Shown: positions 54,293 to 62,876, counted from the stretch's first letter. The stretch is DNA of 64,000 bases from Firmicutes bacterium UBA1422 (GCA_002304835.1 DBPK01000028.1:28582-92581), one strand, 5' to 3'. Notes: generated by a model not told the origin, from the letters alone. Translations and numbers: made by a program.

Positions 54293-54349
54293 ATTTATCT
54301 TAAATTTTGATTTGTTTTATTATCATTATCACTTTTTTTACTATGAATT

Positions 54350-55132
54350 TCACACATTTGCAGACTTCTTTATCATGTATTTTTTTACATGGGCTATACC
54401 CCCGGCCTGAGATATGGTTTTGAATATATCCTCTTTATGACTTCTGTCCCAGAATGAGCCTGCCAGTCTGGTTATCCCGCTGCCTTTAAAGCCTTCGGGA
54501 CACATGGGTGTTGATGGCCCTACCATTATGATTTCACGGGCTTTTTTGCACGTTTTGAGTAGTCCGTCTATTGTTCCGTTTACAGTGGTTGTCCCGGAAA
54601 GAACGACTATGTCCCGATCCGGAAGCATTTCCTGCTGTTTTTCCATGGGCATCACCTTTGCATCACAGCCTCTTTCTCCACCGCCCCGTAAGGATATCCC
54701 CTGATCAAAAACTATCAGAGACCCGGCATGCTTCATGAACATATCGGCCACAGGCGGAATAAAACCGATCATTCCAACTTTATCGTCTGCGTTGATATTT
54801 ATGCCGTAAGGAGTCCCTGATTTTTCTTCATCAGGGACCCCCGTATCTTCCAGCGCCGCACAGAGGATCGCCCCTCCTATGGCTTTTTGCAGATCTTCTT
54901 TGCCCGTCAGTATCCATTCGGCTGTTTCCTTTACTGTTTTGCCCGGGACTTCTTTTGCATAGGGGAAGATAGAACATCCGTTTGGCAGACTGTCCCTCAA
55001 AACATATGATATCCCCAAACTGCCATCGGACAGTTGCACTGCTATAAGAGATACTCCTACAACTATATCTTGGACTTTTTTGTCTAAAAAAAACTGCTCT
55101 GACTTTTCAATGACTTTCTTTACCACAGACAT
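54350..55132 (-). CDS. DUF364 protein (putative heavy-metal chelation domain)
   Basis: A 260-residue protein with the DUF4213-like N-terminal part (about residues 1-95, with VVGVSLIAVQLSDGS) and a DUF364 C-terminal domain (about 110-250, with MIGFIPPVADMF, VLSGTTTVNGTID and MVGPSTPMCPEGFKGSG). Members are proposed to bind metals and often sit near corrinoid or molybdenum genes. Here it ends a small unit with DUF3842 and SDR genes. No function is proven. Confidence 0.8.
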   Translation of the reverse strand: MSVVKKVIEKSEQFFLDKKVQDIVVGVSLIAVQLSDGSLGISYVLRDSLPNGCSIFPYAKEVPGKTVKETAEWILTGKEDLQKAIGGAILCAALEDTGVPDEEKSGTPYGININADDKVGMIGFIPPVADMFMKHAGSLIVFDQGISLRGGGERGCDAKVMPMEKQQEMLPDRDIVVLSGTTTVNGTIDGLLKTCKKAREIIMVGPSTPMCPEGFKGSGITRLAGSFWDRSHKEDIFKTISQAGGIAHVKKYMIKKSANV

Positions 55133-55186
55133 TTCTGTTTCTCCATCTATATATATTCTTCAGGTATAAGTTTTTTGGATAAATTC

Positions 55187-55600
55187 CTATTTCCCCGCAA
55201 TATACGCCTTTACTTCTTTTACGGCCTCATCTATATGCTTTCCCATGGGAGCCTCTTCTGTCCCCACCACATGTATATGGCATCTGTTAAGGGGAAGCAG
55301 TACTTTGTATGTGTGACTGCCTCCTATGGCAACTGCCATATCAGGCGTCAGCTCTCCCATCATGGAATTGGCCGTAAGTATTCCCACGACTCCCACCACC
55401 ACATCAACATGCTTCATGTTGTGCACTATTGCGTTTTCTCCGGTTGCTCCGTCATCTGCTCCCGCTTTTAACATTTGTCCTGTGGCCACTGAATTGGTAC
55501 CCAACGCCACTACTTTTATGTCTGGTAGCTCTGCCTTTAATTTCTCTACTATTGAGCGGCCTATGCCTCCGCCCTGTCCGTCAACAACGGCTATTTCCAT
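55187..55600 (-). CDS. DUF3842 family protein
   Basis: A 137-residue protein beginning MEIAVVDGQGGGIGRSIVEKL, with GTNSVATGQMLKAGADDGATGENAI near residues 35-60 and VVGVVGILTANSMMGELTP near 70-90. It has a Rossmann-like glycine motif. The family is known only from Clostridia and relatives, without known function. The ATG has CGGAGGTATAAGAAA upstream. It lies 54 bases before the DUF364 gene. Confidence 0.75.
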   Translation of the reverse strand: MEIAVVDGQGGGIGRSIVEKLKAELPDIKVVALGTNSVATGQMLKAGADDGATGENAIVHNMKHVDVVVGVVGILTANSMMGELTPDMAVAIGGSHTYKVLLPLNRCHIHVVGTEEAPMGKHIDEAVKEVKAYIAGK

Positions 55601-55641
55601 TTTCTTATACCTCCGTATAAAAACTGTATCTCCGTATAAGA

Positions 55642-55669
55642 ATTATATCACAGTTATAACTAAATCCAA
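55642..55669 (-). promoter_or_regulatory. Possible promoter of the DUF3842-DUF364 pair
   Basis: On the minus strand, -35 TTGGAT (55664-55669), a 16-base spacer and extended -10 TGA-TATAAT (55642-55647). Downstream the sequence ATACGGAG(A/G)TA occurs twice, 20 bases apart; the second copy is the ribosome site. Confidence 0.5.
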
Positions 55670-55704
55670 AAGATAAAAGCCATCTTGTAACTATAGTTTA
55701 TGGA

Positions 55705-56502
55705 TCAGTAGTATAGGCTACTTGGCCCTTTATATTCCTGTATGGTATTTCCGCCATCAACAACAAAAGTCTGTCCCGTTATATAAGAAGCCTTTTCCGA
55801 TGCCAGGAATACATTCATATTTGCCACTTCCTCCGCACTGCCTCCCCGGCCCACGGGAGTGTTTTTTCCGCCCGCAGCCTCAGCATCTGTCTGGGAATCC
55901 GTAGCTATCCAGCCCGGTAACACATTGTTTATCATTACGTTGTTTTTGGCATTTTCTATGGCTATTGCTCTGCTCATTCCAACTACAGCAGCCTTTGCAG
56001 CGCTGTATGCGGCTTCTCCCGGGTTACTTACAATAGGCCCTGTCACAGAAGAAGTGTTTACTATCCTGCCATATTTGTTTTTTATCATATGGGGTAAGAC
56101 CTGCCTGGTTACATTGAATGTGATATTAAGGTTTCTGTCTACGGAATCGTCCCAGCTTTCGTCTGTCATCTCCGAAAAAGGTGCAAATTCCTCTTCCTGT
56201 CCCACCTGTACCATGCCGGCATTATTTATAAGTACATCTATCCGGGAATACTTTTTTATGATCTCCTCTATGATTCTTTTTACCCGGGTCCTGTCCATTA
56301 GATCTGCTGTCATTCCCTCAGCTTCGATGCCTGTTTTTTTCAGTTCCTCCGCTCTTTTATATATCCTTTCGGTGGTGGATATAAGGATCACCCTTCCACC
56401 CAACTCTCCCAGTATCCTTGCGGTCTGAAATCCGATGCCGTTTTCGTTGCCGGCTCCTGTAACCAGACATATCCTGTCTGTAAAATCGATAAATTTATTC
56501 AT
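55705..56502 (-). CDS. Short-chain dehydrogenase/reductase (SDR)
   Basis: Classical SDR of 265 residues. The NAD(P) motif is VTGAGNENGIG near residue 15, NNAGMV near 93, and the catalytic Ser/Tyr/Lys appear as NTSSVTGP and AAYSAAKAAVVGM (Tyr-x-x-x-Lys). The substrate cannot be told. A GAGGAGGAAGG site precedes the ATG. It lies between an aminotransferase and the DUF3842 gene, both on the same strand. Confidence 0.9.
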   Translation of the reverse strand: MNKFIDFTDRICLVTGAGNENGIGFQTARILGELGGRVILISTTERIYKRAEELKKTGIEAEGMTADLMDRTRVKRIIEEIIKKYSRIDVLINNAGMVQVGQEEEFAPFSEMTDESWDDSVDRNLNITFNVTRQVLPHMIKNKYGRIVNTSSVTGPIVSNPGEAAYSAAKAAVVGMSRAIAIENAKNNVMINNVLPGWIATDSQTDAEAAGGKNTPVGRGGSAEEVANMNVFLASEKASYITGQTFVVDGGNTIQEYKGPSSLYY

Positions 56503-56527
56503 CCCTTCCTCCTCAAATCTTTTTTAC

Positions 56528-56554
56528 AGTATACAACTTTTTTCTCAAAGTCAA
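56528..56554 (-). promoter_or_regulatory. Possible SDR promoter with short spacer
   Basis: On the minus strand, -35 TTGACT (56549-56554) and -10 TATACT (56528-56533) with only 15 bases between them. Confidence 0.45.
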
Positions 56555-56570
56555 AAGACCTCATGCTTAC

Positions 56571-56620
56571 CTGCCGGAAAAAATAAAGTAAAGGCAGAAT
56601 ATGAAAATCCCGCCTTTACT
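56571..56620 (-). terminator. Terminator of the aminotransferase gene
   Basis: On the minus strand a nine-base-pair stem AGTAAAGGC/GCCTTTACT around a 16-base loop, followed by TTTATTTTTT. It lies 31 bases after the stop. Confidence 0.75.
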
Positions 56621-56650
56621 TATCAAAAACTTTTTTTCATAAATATATGG

Positions 56651-58000
56651 CTATATTATATTTGATACTATCTCATCGAAAACAGCTGTATGTCTGTCTA
56701 TATCTTCTTCCGATGTTGCAGCTGATATCAGAGCCATGTTATGGAACGGGGTCATAAGAAATCCTCTGTTCATGGATGCCAGATGCATGTACTGGTCCAA
56801 TTCAAAATCCACTGCAGCTTCAGCTTCTCCTCCGTTTTTTGCAGGCTCTTTTCTGAACCAGTATTCAGTCCTGCATCCCAGTTGTGTCGTATTCCAGGGA
56901 AGATCATACTTGCTTATCACACTCTGCACACCTTCATTGAATCTCTTTGCCAGAGGTATATTCTTGTCATAATACTCCTGTGTAAGAACTTCACCAAGCA
57001 CAGCCCTCATCACGTGCATGGAAAGTGCATTGGCTGCCAGCGTTCCTCCTATGCCTCCTATATCGCAAAGTTCCGGCGGTATGGCTGCAGCTGCTTTCTC
57101 ACCTATTTCTTTGGTGAATCCGTAGGCGGCGCAGGGGATGCCCGCGGCAACGGTTTTGCCCACAACTACCATGTCCGGTTTAAGTCCGTATTCCTTTGTG
57201 CATCCGCCCACACCGGCGCATATGGTATGGGTTTCGTCTATAATAAGTAATGTTCCGTATTTTTTTGTCAGTTCTCTTAGGGCATCATGATACCCCGGCT
57301 CAGGATGCACTATACCACAGTTGGTCATTACGGGTTCTGCTAAAACTGCAGCCACGTCTTCATCCGCAAGTGCAGCTTCAAGAGCGGTAACATCGTTCCA
57401 TTCTATCACCTTTGTTGTCAGCGCCGGATCACACTGGGGACCCAGGCTTCCGGGTTTTGCAACTGTTTTGCCTGTTTTTTCATCGATTACAGCCACTGTT
57501 TCATCCACAGAACCGTGATAACACCAGTTATAGACAACTATTTTTTTTCTTTTGGTTATCTCTCTTGCCAATCTTAGGGCAAATCTGTTGGAATCTGTAG
57601 CACTTGTGGCGAACTGCCAGTATTTCATCCCGAAACGTCTGTTAAGCTCCTCACCATTCCATGCTGCATCTTCTGTGGGCAACATAAAAGTGGTTCCCTG
57701 TTTTGCATACTCTGTTATAGCTCTTACAGCCGGTTCGGGTGCATGACCGATCATAGAGCCGGTATCTCCCAGGCAGAGATCCAGATAGTCATTACCGTCA
57801 ACGTCCTGAAAATGGGCCCCTTTTGCACTGGCCACATAAACAGGATAGCTGCCTGCCCACTTTGTCATCCAGTTCATTGGTACTCCCTGCAGAAGACTTC
57901 CTTTGGCTTTTTTGTAAAGCTCACCGGATTTTTTGTGATTCTTTTCAAACATTTCAATTTCTTTTATCATCTGGCTTTTTAGCTTTTTTCTGTCAATCAT
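56651..58000 (-). CDS. Class III PLP-dependent aminotransferase
   Basis: Aminotransferase or glutamate-1-semialdehyde mutase-like enzyme of 449 residues. PLP-binding landmarks are CYHGSVDE near residue 145, EPVMTNCG near 200, LLIIDETHTICAG near 225 and MVVVGKTVAAGIP (PLP lysine near 254). In GSA aminotransferase the context differs, so the substrate is open. The ATG at 58000 has GGAGGTTGTT upstream. It has its own promoter and terminator. Confidence 0.88.
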   Translation of the reverse strand: MIDRKKLKSQMIKEIEMFEKNHKKSGELYKKAKGSLLQGVPMNWMTKWAGSYPVYVASAKGAHFQDVDGNDYLDLCLGDTGSMIGHAPEPAVRAITEYAKQGTTFMLPTEDAAWNGEELNRRFGMKYWQFATSATDSNRFALRLAREITKRKKIVVYNWCYHGSVDETVAVIDEKTGKTVAKPGSLGPQCDPALTTKVIEWNDVTALEAALADEDVAAVLAEPVMTNCGIVHPEPGYHDALRELTKKYGTLLIIDETHTICAGVGGCTKEYGLKPDMVVVGKTVAAGIPCAAYGFTKEIGEKAAAAIPPELCDIGGIGGTLAANALSMHVMRAVLGEVLTQEYYDKNIPLAKRFNEGVQSVISKYDLPWNTTQLGCRTEYWFRKEPAKNGGEAEAAVDFELDQYMHLASMNRGFLMTPFHNMALISAATSEEDIDRHTAVFDEIVSNII

Positions 58001-58030
58001 AACAACCTCCTGTTTTTTATAGTGGATTCT

Positions 58031-58060
58031 ATTATATCTTATTTTTACTTTCTTTATCAA
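58031..58060 (-). promoter_or_regulatory. Promoter of the aminotransferase gene
   Basis: On the minus strand, -35 TTGATA (58055-58060), an 18-base spacer and -10 TATAAT (58031-58036). Confidence 0.7.
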
Positions 58061-58092
58061 TCAGTGTTTGTTTTTTTGAAAAATGTCTTGAC

Positions 58093-60156
58093 TCAAAAGG
58101 ACATTGCTGAAAGAAATTTTTCCTGAAAGTCTTTGATTTCCGCCAGTTCTACATGCTCTGTTTTTTCAGGTATCTCCAATGCTTTCTTCTGCTCACCCTC
58201 ATCGGCAAGCACCATTATGGCTCCGGCTCCGGCGGCATTGCCTACTGTATGTATCTTTTTTCTGTCAATGTCCGGAAGCAATCCTATGGCCACTGCACTT
58301 TCTTTATTAATGGAATTTCCAAAGGCTCCCGCCAATATTATTTTTTTTATTTCTTCTTTCTCCCTTCCTGCTTTTTCAAGCATTATGTTTATTCCGGCAG
58401 ATATGGCTCCCTTTGCCAGTTGTACTTCTCTTATGTCTTTTTGGGTAAGAACAATGTCTTCACCATGCTCTCTTATAACAAGGGAGAATTCTCTGCTTTC
58501 TTTTTCACTGATGCGCATGGCAGGTCCGGGCAAATTATTATTTTTCAGTTCTTCGGCAGAAAGTATCCTGCCGGTCCTGTTCACTATTCCGAGTTCAAGC
58601 ATCTGTGCCACAGCATCGACTATGCCCGATCCGCATATGCCCTTTGGTTGTATGCCGTCTATTGTCTTTATCAGAACCTTTTCTTTTTTTATTATGACTT
58701 TTTCAACAGCCCCCGCTGCGGCCCGCATACCGTTACATATCGAGGCTCCTTCAAATGCCGGGCCTGCCGCTGTCGAACAGGCAAAAATATTTTTCCCGTC
58801 TGCCAGAACTATCTCTCCGTTGGTGCCGATATCAATGAAAAGGGTGAGTTCTTTCTGATCAAGTATCCTGGACGAAAGCATACCGGCAACCGTGTCTCCT
58901 CCCACATGCCCTGAGATATTGGGCAAAAGCATAACTTCTGCCTTTTCATTTATGTTAAGTCCGCTTGTTTCTTTGTTCATTAAAACTGCACCTTCATAAG
59001 CGGCAACAAAAGGCGCTTTGGCAAGAGGAGAAGGATCGTGCCCGGAAAAAATATGAGACATAGTCGCATTACCGCACAATGTTACCTTTGATATTGAGTT
59101 TTTCTTCACACCGGAGCCATGGCACAATCCACTTATTATACTGTTAAGGCAATCTCTTATTAAATCCCTCATTACTTTCAGATTTTTGGGATCCTTTTTT
59201 ACAAAAGATATCCTTGATATAACATCCGCTCCGTAAATCCTCTGCGGATTTGATCTTGCCAGAGACAAGACCTCACGGGCATTTTCAAGATTCCATAACA
59301 CCCCTGCCACGGTGGTGGTGCCCATATCAAAGGCTATTCCGTATCCTGTAGATCCTTTTGCAGGCGAAAAATCCTTCGGCAGAACAAAAGCAGGTGTTTT
59401 CATTCTGTCTTCCTCATTGATTGATCCACCCTTAATGCACCGCCCACATATTTCACATTCCCCGGTGCACTTTGCTTCATTTTCTTTATTTATATTACAA
59501 AGGATGCAGCTTTTTTCAGTCCCTTTACAGTCCCTGCATTCATTCCCAAGTTTTACATAATCTTCAGTTACTGAAAAATATATCCCGGCACATGATTTTT
59601 CCGGTATAAGCAACTCTTCCCGGCTCAAAGTGATCCCGATTTTTTCACCGTCCACCAGCTTTTTGATTTCACTCATGCTTCTTATATCCATGCCGTAAAA
59701 GCCGGGTCCGAAAGCATCACTCAGTCTTTTGCCTTCGGAAGAAAATTCTTTTTCCAATAGCATTCTTGCAGCATCAACGAAACATGTTCCCCATATATCC
59801 GCCAGAAGCTGGTTTATGACCGGGCTGTTTTTAAGGCTGATATCACCTATAGTAAGCATATAGACATATGCCCCTTTTATCCGGGAGGGATCCAACTGCT
59901 CAAAGGCAGCGGAAACAAATTCCACTCCACCGACAACAGCCTTTCTTCCATAAAAAAAGATATCTTCATAATAAGAAAAGACAGCCTTTATCCCGATCCT
60001 GTCATATATCATATCCAGTGTTTCCAGAGACTGTTTTTTTTGGTTCTCATAACTCTGTCTTTTTTTGGACATGCCGCTTGCCCCGGCAAAAAGTTTTTCT
60101 GCCATCGGCATACATTTTTCTTTAGAAATGGAGATTTCTTTGTTTATTATTTCCAT
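58093..60156 (-). CDS. Corrinoid activation ATPase fused to a MetH-activation-like domain
   Basis: A 687-residue protein in three parts. Residues about 1-200 resemble the MetH activation domain, with FGPGFYGMDI, KIGITLSREELLIPEKSCAG. Residues 207-240 hold eight cysteines (positions 207, 210, 217, 220, 230, 234, 237, 240), a likely Fe-S or zinc site. From about 272 the ASKHA ATPase (DUF4445) has AFDMGTTTVAGVLW, FIDIGTNGEIVLADG, GPAFEGASICNG, GICGSGIVD and LAGAFGN. DUF4445 proteins such as RamA and RACo reductively reactivate cob(II)amide using ATP. Normally an N-terminal 2Fe-2S domain is present; here it is replaced. It follows the CobW gene by 74 bases. Confidence 0.82.
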   Translation of the reverse strand: MEIINKEISISKEKCMPMAEKLFAGASGMSKKRQSYENQKKQSLETLDMIYDRIGIKAVFSYYEDIFFYGRKAVVGGVEFVSAAFEQLDPSRIKGAYVYMLTIGDISLKNSPVINQLLADIWGTCFVDAARMLLEKEFSSEGKRLSDAFGPGFYGMDIRSMSEIKKLVDGEKIGITLSREELLIPEKSCAGIYFSVTEDYVKLGNECRDCKGTEKSCILCNINKENEAKCTGECEICGRCIKGGSINEEDRMKTPAFVLPKDFSPAKGSTGYGIAFDMGTTTVAGVLWNLENAREVLSLARSNPQRIYGADVISRISFVKKDPKNLKVMRDLIRDCLNSIISGLCHGSGVKKNSISKVTLCGNATMSHIFSGHDPSPLAKAPFVAAYEGAVLMNKETSGLNINEKAEVMLLPNISGHVGGDTVAGMLSSRILDQKELTLFIDIGTNGEIVLADGKNIFACSTAAGPAFEGASICNGMRAAAGAVEKVIIKKEKVLIKTIDGIQPKGICGSGIVDAVAQMLELGIVNRTGRILSAEELKNNNLPGPAMRISEKESREFSLVIREHGEDIVLTQKDIREVQLAKGAISAGINIMLEKAGREKEEIKKIILAGAFGNSINKESAVAIGLLPDIDRKKIHTVGNAAGAGAIMVLADEGEQKKALEIPEKTEHVELAEIKDFQEKFLSAMSF

Positions 60157-60230
60157 TTGCTCCTCTGTTTTTTTAGTGATTTTTCACTTTTCGGAGATGC
60201 ACAGATATTCACATTTATTCTGTGTCATCT

Positions 60231-61148
60231 TCAAACTGTAAAAATGCCCTTTGCGTTTTTTTCGATGGATCTCAAAATAACGCTCATCATCCTGAAACCT
60301 ATTGCCGATATGACCACTATTTTTGTTTCACCTATCTCTTCTTGCCATGGAAAGAGCTCTATGGCATCACCTGATGCACTTATGCGGACAGGCCCTTCTT
60401 CCGTAATGCAAAACCCTTTTATCCTATAACTTTCTTTGGATATATCTTTTATAAAATCTTCCAGAGCATGTATTTTGACTGCCCTTTGTCCTTTTACAAC
60501 AAATGTTTCAGCTCTGTTTTCCGGGGTATTTCTACTTTCTCCGGGGGGTTTTTCGGAAGGCTCCATATCTGAAATCAAACTTTTTATATCCAGTTTACAG
60601 CGAACCGCTGTGTGTATGGTTATACACGGATTTATTTCTTTTATTTTCGCCTTGACTTTTTCCAGTTTCTCATGATCGATAAGATCAGTCTTGTTTATTA
60701 TCACTGCAGAAGCAAATTCTACTTGCGCTTTGACAGCGGTCAGTATATTTGAAAGCTCCATAAAGCTATCTCCATCTGCTATGCAAAGAGATCCTCTGTA
60801 ATCATATACATCCCCTGTTTTATGTTTTATGCCTTCGATAATATTTCCCATGCTTGCAGGGTCTGCCAGACCTGAGGCTTCAATAAACATAATATCCAGA
60901 TCTATTTTGGACATTTCAATAAGGCTGTCAACGAATTTATCTTTTATACATGCACAGAATATTGAGCCGCCGGTCAGTTCTGCCAGCTGTATTCCTTCCC
61001 GCTTTAAGAGCATACCGTCTATATTTACATCCCCGAATTCATTGACCACAGCCCCTGTTTTCATTCCTTCAAATGAGTCAAATGCTTCTTTCAGGAATGT
61101 GGTTTTACCGGCTCCCAGAAATCCTGTTATCAGAAAAACTTTTATCAT
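60231..61148 (-). CDS. CobW/G3E-family GTPase
   Basis: Metal-chaperone type GTPase of 305 residues. G1 is GFLGAGKTTFL (residues 9-19), the metal-binding motif region is GGSIFCACIK (Cys-Ala-Cys instead of CxCC, near residue 65), the G3-like segment is EASGLADP near 90 and G4 NKTD near 150. A small C-terminal CobW-like domain follows. It starts inside the stop of the UroD-like gene (ATGA) and lies before the corrinoid activator, so delivery of a metal or corrinoid cofactor is likely. It could also serve zinc for the methyltransferase. Confidence 0.85.
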   Translation of the reverse strand: MIKVFLITGFLGAGKTTFLKEAFDSFEGMKTGAVVNEFGDVNIDGMLLKREGIQLAELTGGSIFCACIKDKFVDSLIEMSKIDLDIMFIEASGLADPASMGNIIEGIKHKTGDVYDYRGSLCIADGDSFMELSNILTAVKAQVEFASAVIINKTDLIDHEKLEKVKAKIKEINPCITIHTAVRCKLDIKSLISDMEPSEKPPGESRNTPENRAETFVVKGQRAVKIHALEDFIKDISKESYRIKGFCITEEGPVRISASGDAIELFPWQEEIGETKIVVISAIGFRMMSVILRSIEKNAKGIFTV

Positions 61149-62506
61149 TTTTCAGCATATTCCTTTATTACATTTATCAATTCTTCTTTGGACGGAATGA
61201 TGGATATCCATCTGATGTCTCCATTAACACATATACTGGGAAGATTTTTCACACCCATTTTTGCCGTCCTTGCAATATCTTCTTTTATGAAATACTTGTA
61301 TACCCGATATTCTGCCATGTCCTTTATATCTTCATATGCATCTTCTACTGCAGCCAGCATGTATGTACAGGCAGCACACTGCTCCGGATCCAGCAGGAAT
61401 AATTCAATTATGACTTTCTCCGATGCTTCATAATCAGGTATTTCGATGTCCATATGGGCGATCTCCTCCGGCTGATAGTTTTTGATCAATTCTCTGGTCC
61501 TTTCGGGATTTTTTACGGCTTGAGCACAGGCCACAGTGTTTTCCGGAGGTGTTGCATAGGGCATATCACATCCGGGGCTGATTATAAAATTGGTGTGGTC
61601 GCTGACGCTGTCCATGAGATCTATGACCTTTTTCATGTTATCTTCCTGGGTCCCATGAAGCATTGTTGTGGTAAGGGGAATGTTCCCTCCTATATTTATA
61701 TTGTATCTGTCCGTTATTTCCTTGGCCTTTGGCAGATCAACATTCTCATCAACAGAGATGCCGTCGGGGCCTGTCTTGCACATAACTTCTATCTGTTTTG
61801 AGGCATTGCCGCAAACAAAGAAACAAGAGAATACATCTCTGCTTCTTATATAATCAAATACAGCGGTAAAGGTTTCCAGCATCATTTTTTCTATGTGTTT
61901 TGGCGAGACCTGGCTTATAAGGGGATCCACCACTGCTATAACGTCCATTCCCGCTTCAATATAAAGACCCGCCATCCTGCATGCCACTTGTCCGCAGTAT
62001 CCAATAAGATCCTTCACGTATTCCGGGTCCTTGACCATATCCATGAAAATACTGCTTCCCCTAAGGTGTGAAGCAAGGGTAAAGGGACCGCATATGAGTC
62101 CGTAAAGAGCTATGTCTTCCCCCAGGGAACTTTTGACCCTTTTCATTGCTTCAAGAACTACCGGTATCCTGCCCGAATCGGCAGACGGAAATTTACATGT
62201 GCATGGTATGATTTTTTCACTGTCAAGAGGGTGTGATTTTACTGAAGGAGGATTATCCTTGGCCCACAAAAGTTCACATCCGAGAATCTCCGCCTCTATC
62301 TGCAGATCAAAAATCACAGGCATCCCGTCAGGCATGTATATCTTGGCGACTTCCGCTAAAGATGTGGCGATCTTGTCGGGGTCTTTAAGCATTTCCTCCG
62401 CTGTATACCCCTTCACTTTACCGGCATGAACACCTGCAAAAGGCACCCATGGCACTCTTTGTGTTTTTTCGTGTCTTAGTGATTTGAAAATAAGTTCTTT
62501 CCCCAT
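61145..62506 (-). CDS. UroD/MtaA-like methyltransferase fused to a thioredoxin-like domain
   Basis: A 453-residue fusion. Residues about 1-350 are a uroporphyrinogen-decarboxylase-family barrel of the MtaA/MtbA methylcobamide methyltransferase type. Zinc ligands appear as FFVCGN (Cys) and ISPGCDMPYATPPEN (Cys), while the usual His-x-Cys histidine is Phe. Residues about 365-453 are thioredoxin-like, with the redox motif EQCAACTYM and the later NLPSICVNGDI and SKEELINVIK. The ATG at 62506 has GGGAGG upstream. With CobW and the activator it suggests corrinoid methyl transfer, perhaps to tetrahydrofolate or a thiol. No corrinoid protein is in view. Confidence 0.78.
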   Translation of the reverse strand: MGKELIFKSLRHEKTQRVPWVPFAGVHAGKVKGYTAEEMLKDPDKIATSLAEVAKIYMPDGMPVIFDLQIEAEILGCELLWAKDNPPSVKSHPLDSEKIIPCTCKFPSADSGRIPVVLEAMKRVKSSLGEDIALYGLICGPFTLASHLRGSSIFMDMVKDPEYVKDLIGYCGQVACRMAGLYIEAGMDVIAVVDPLISQVSPKHIEKMMLETFTAVFDYIRSRDVFSCFFVCGNASKQIEVMCKTGPDGISVDENVDLPKAKEITDRYNINIGGNIPLTTTMLHGTQEDNMKKVIDLMDSVSDHTNFIISPGCDMPYATPPENTVACAQAVKNPERTRELIKNYQPEEIAHMDIEIPDYEASEKVIIELFLLDPEQCAACTYMLAAVEDAYEDIKDMAEYRVYKYFIKEDIARTAKMGVKNLPSICVNGDIRWISIIPSKEELINVIKEYAEK

Positions 62507-62615
62507 TTCTTCCTCCCAGTCCAAAGACGTTTCAAATTATATGCTTTTTATCAGAAAATGCTTCGATCAATAAACGATGTCTCTGAAACATTATAACTCG
62601 CATCCTTTGAAGTGA

Positions 62616-62668
62616 CAAACAAAAACCTCCCGGGAAGCGGTTTTTATTTGAAAACCCACTTCAGGAGG
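62616..62668 (-). terminator. Imperfect terminator hairpin on the minus strand
   Basis: CCTCC, GAAG and GGTTTT arms pair imperfectly with GGAGG, CTTC and AAAACC (62626-62668). On the minus strand TTTTTGTTTG follows. No gene on that strand ends just before it, so it suggests a transcript from the structured region upstream. Confidence 0.5.
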
Positions 62669-62835
62669 CATACTGTACTTTTTGGTAAAAAGCATTTACG
62701 TATTAAATGGTGGCCCAAAGGGACTTACGCGTATTGCCCCCGTCGATCCTCCGTCATGCGCTCGCTTCATCGTGCTCGGACCGTGAAGCTCCACCGGACC
62801 TTCACGCCCTTTCGGGTTCAAGTCCCTCCTTTCAA
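62669..62835 (-). ncRNA. Candidate GC-rich structured RNA next to tRNA-Leu
   Basis: The region is GC-rich between AT-rich flanks and holds no credible gene. On the minus strand a closing stem AGGGACTT/AAGTCCCT (62820-62827 with 62719-62726) encloses CCC-GAAA-GGG (a GNRA-like hairpin, 62807-62816) and a CGTGAAG/CTTCACG hairpin (62782-62788 with 62800-62806). Its 3' part repeats 13 bases of the tRNA-Leu 3' end (CCCAAAGGGACTT at 62714-62726 and 62889-62901). It ends at the terminator near 62620. It could be a real small RNA, a tRNA-derived scar or an attachment-site remnant. No known RNA family matched by eye. Confidence 0.35.
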
Positions 62836-62842
62836 CTGTACG

Positions 62843-62876
62843 TAACAAAAATGAGATGGATTTATCCCATCTCATT
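62843..62876 (-). terminator. Terminator of tRNA-Leu
   Basis: On the minus strand, AATGAGATGG/CCATCTCATT with a seven-base loop, followed by TTTTTG. It begins six bases after the tRNA. Confidence 0.85.
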
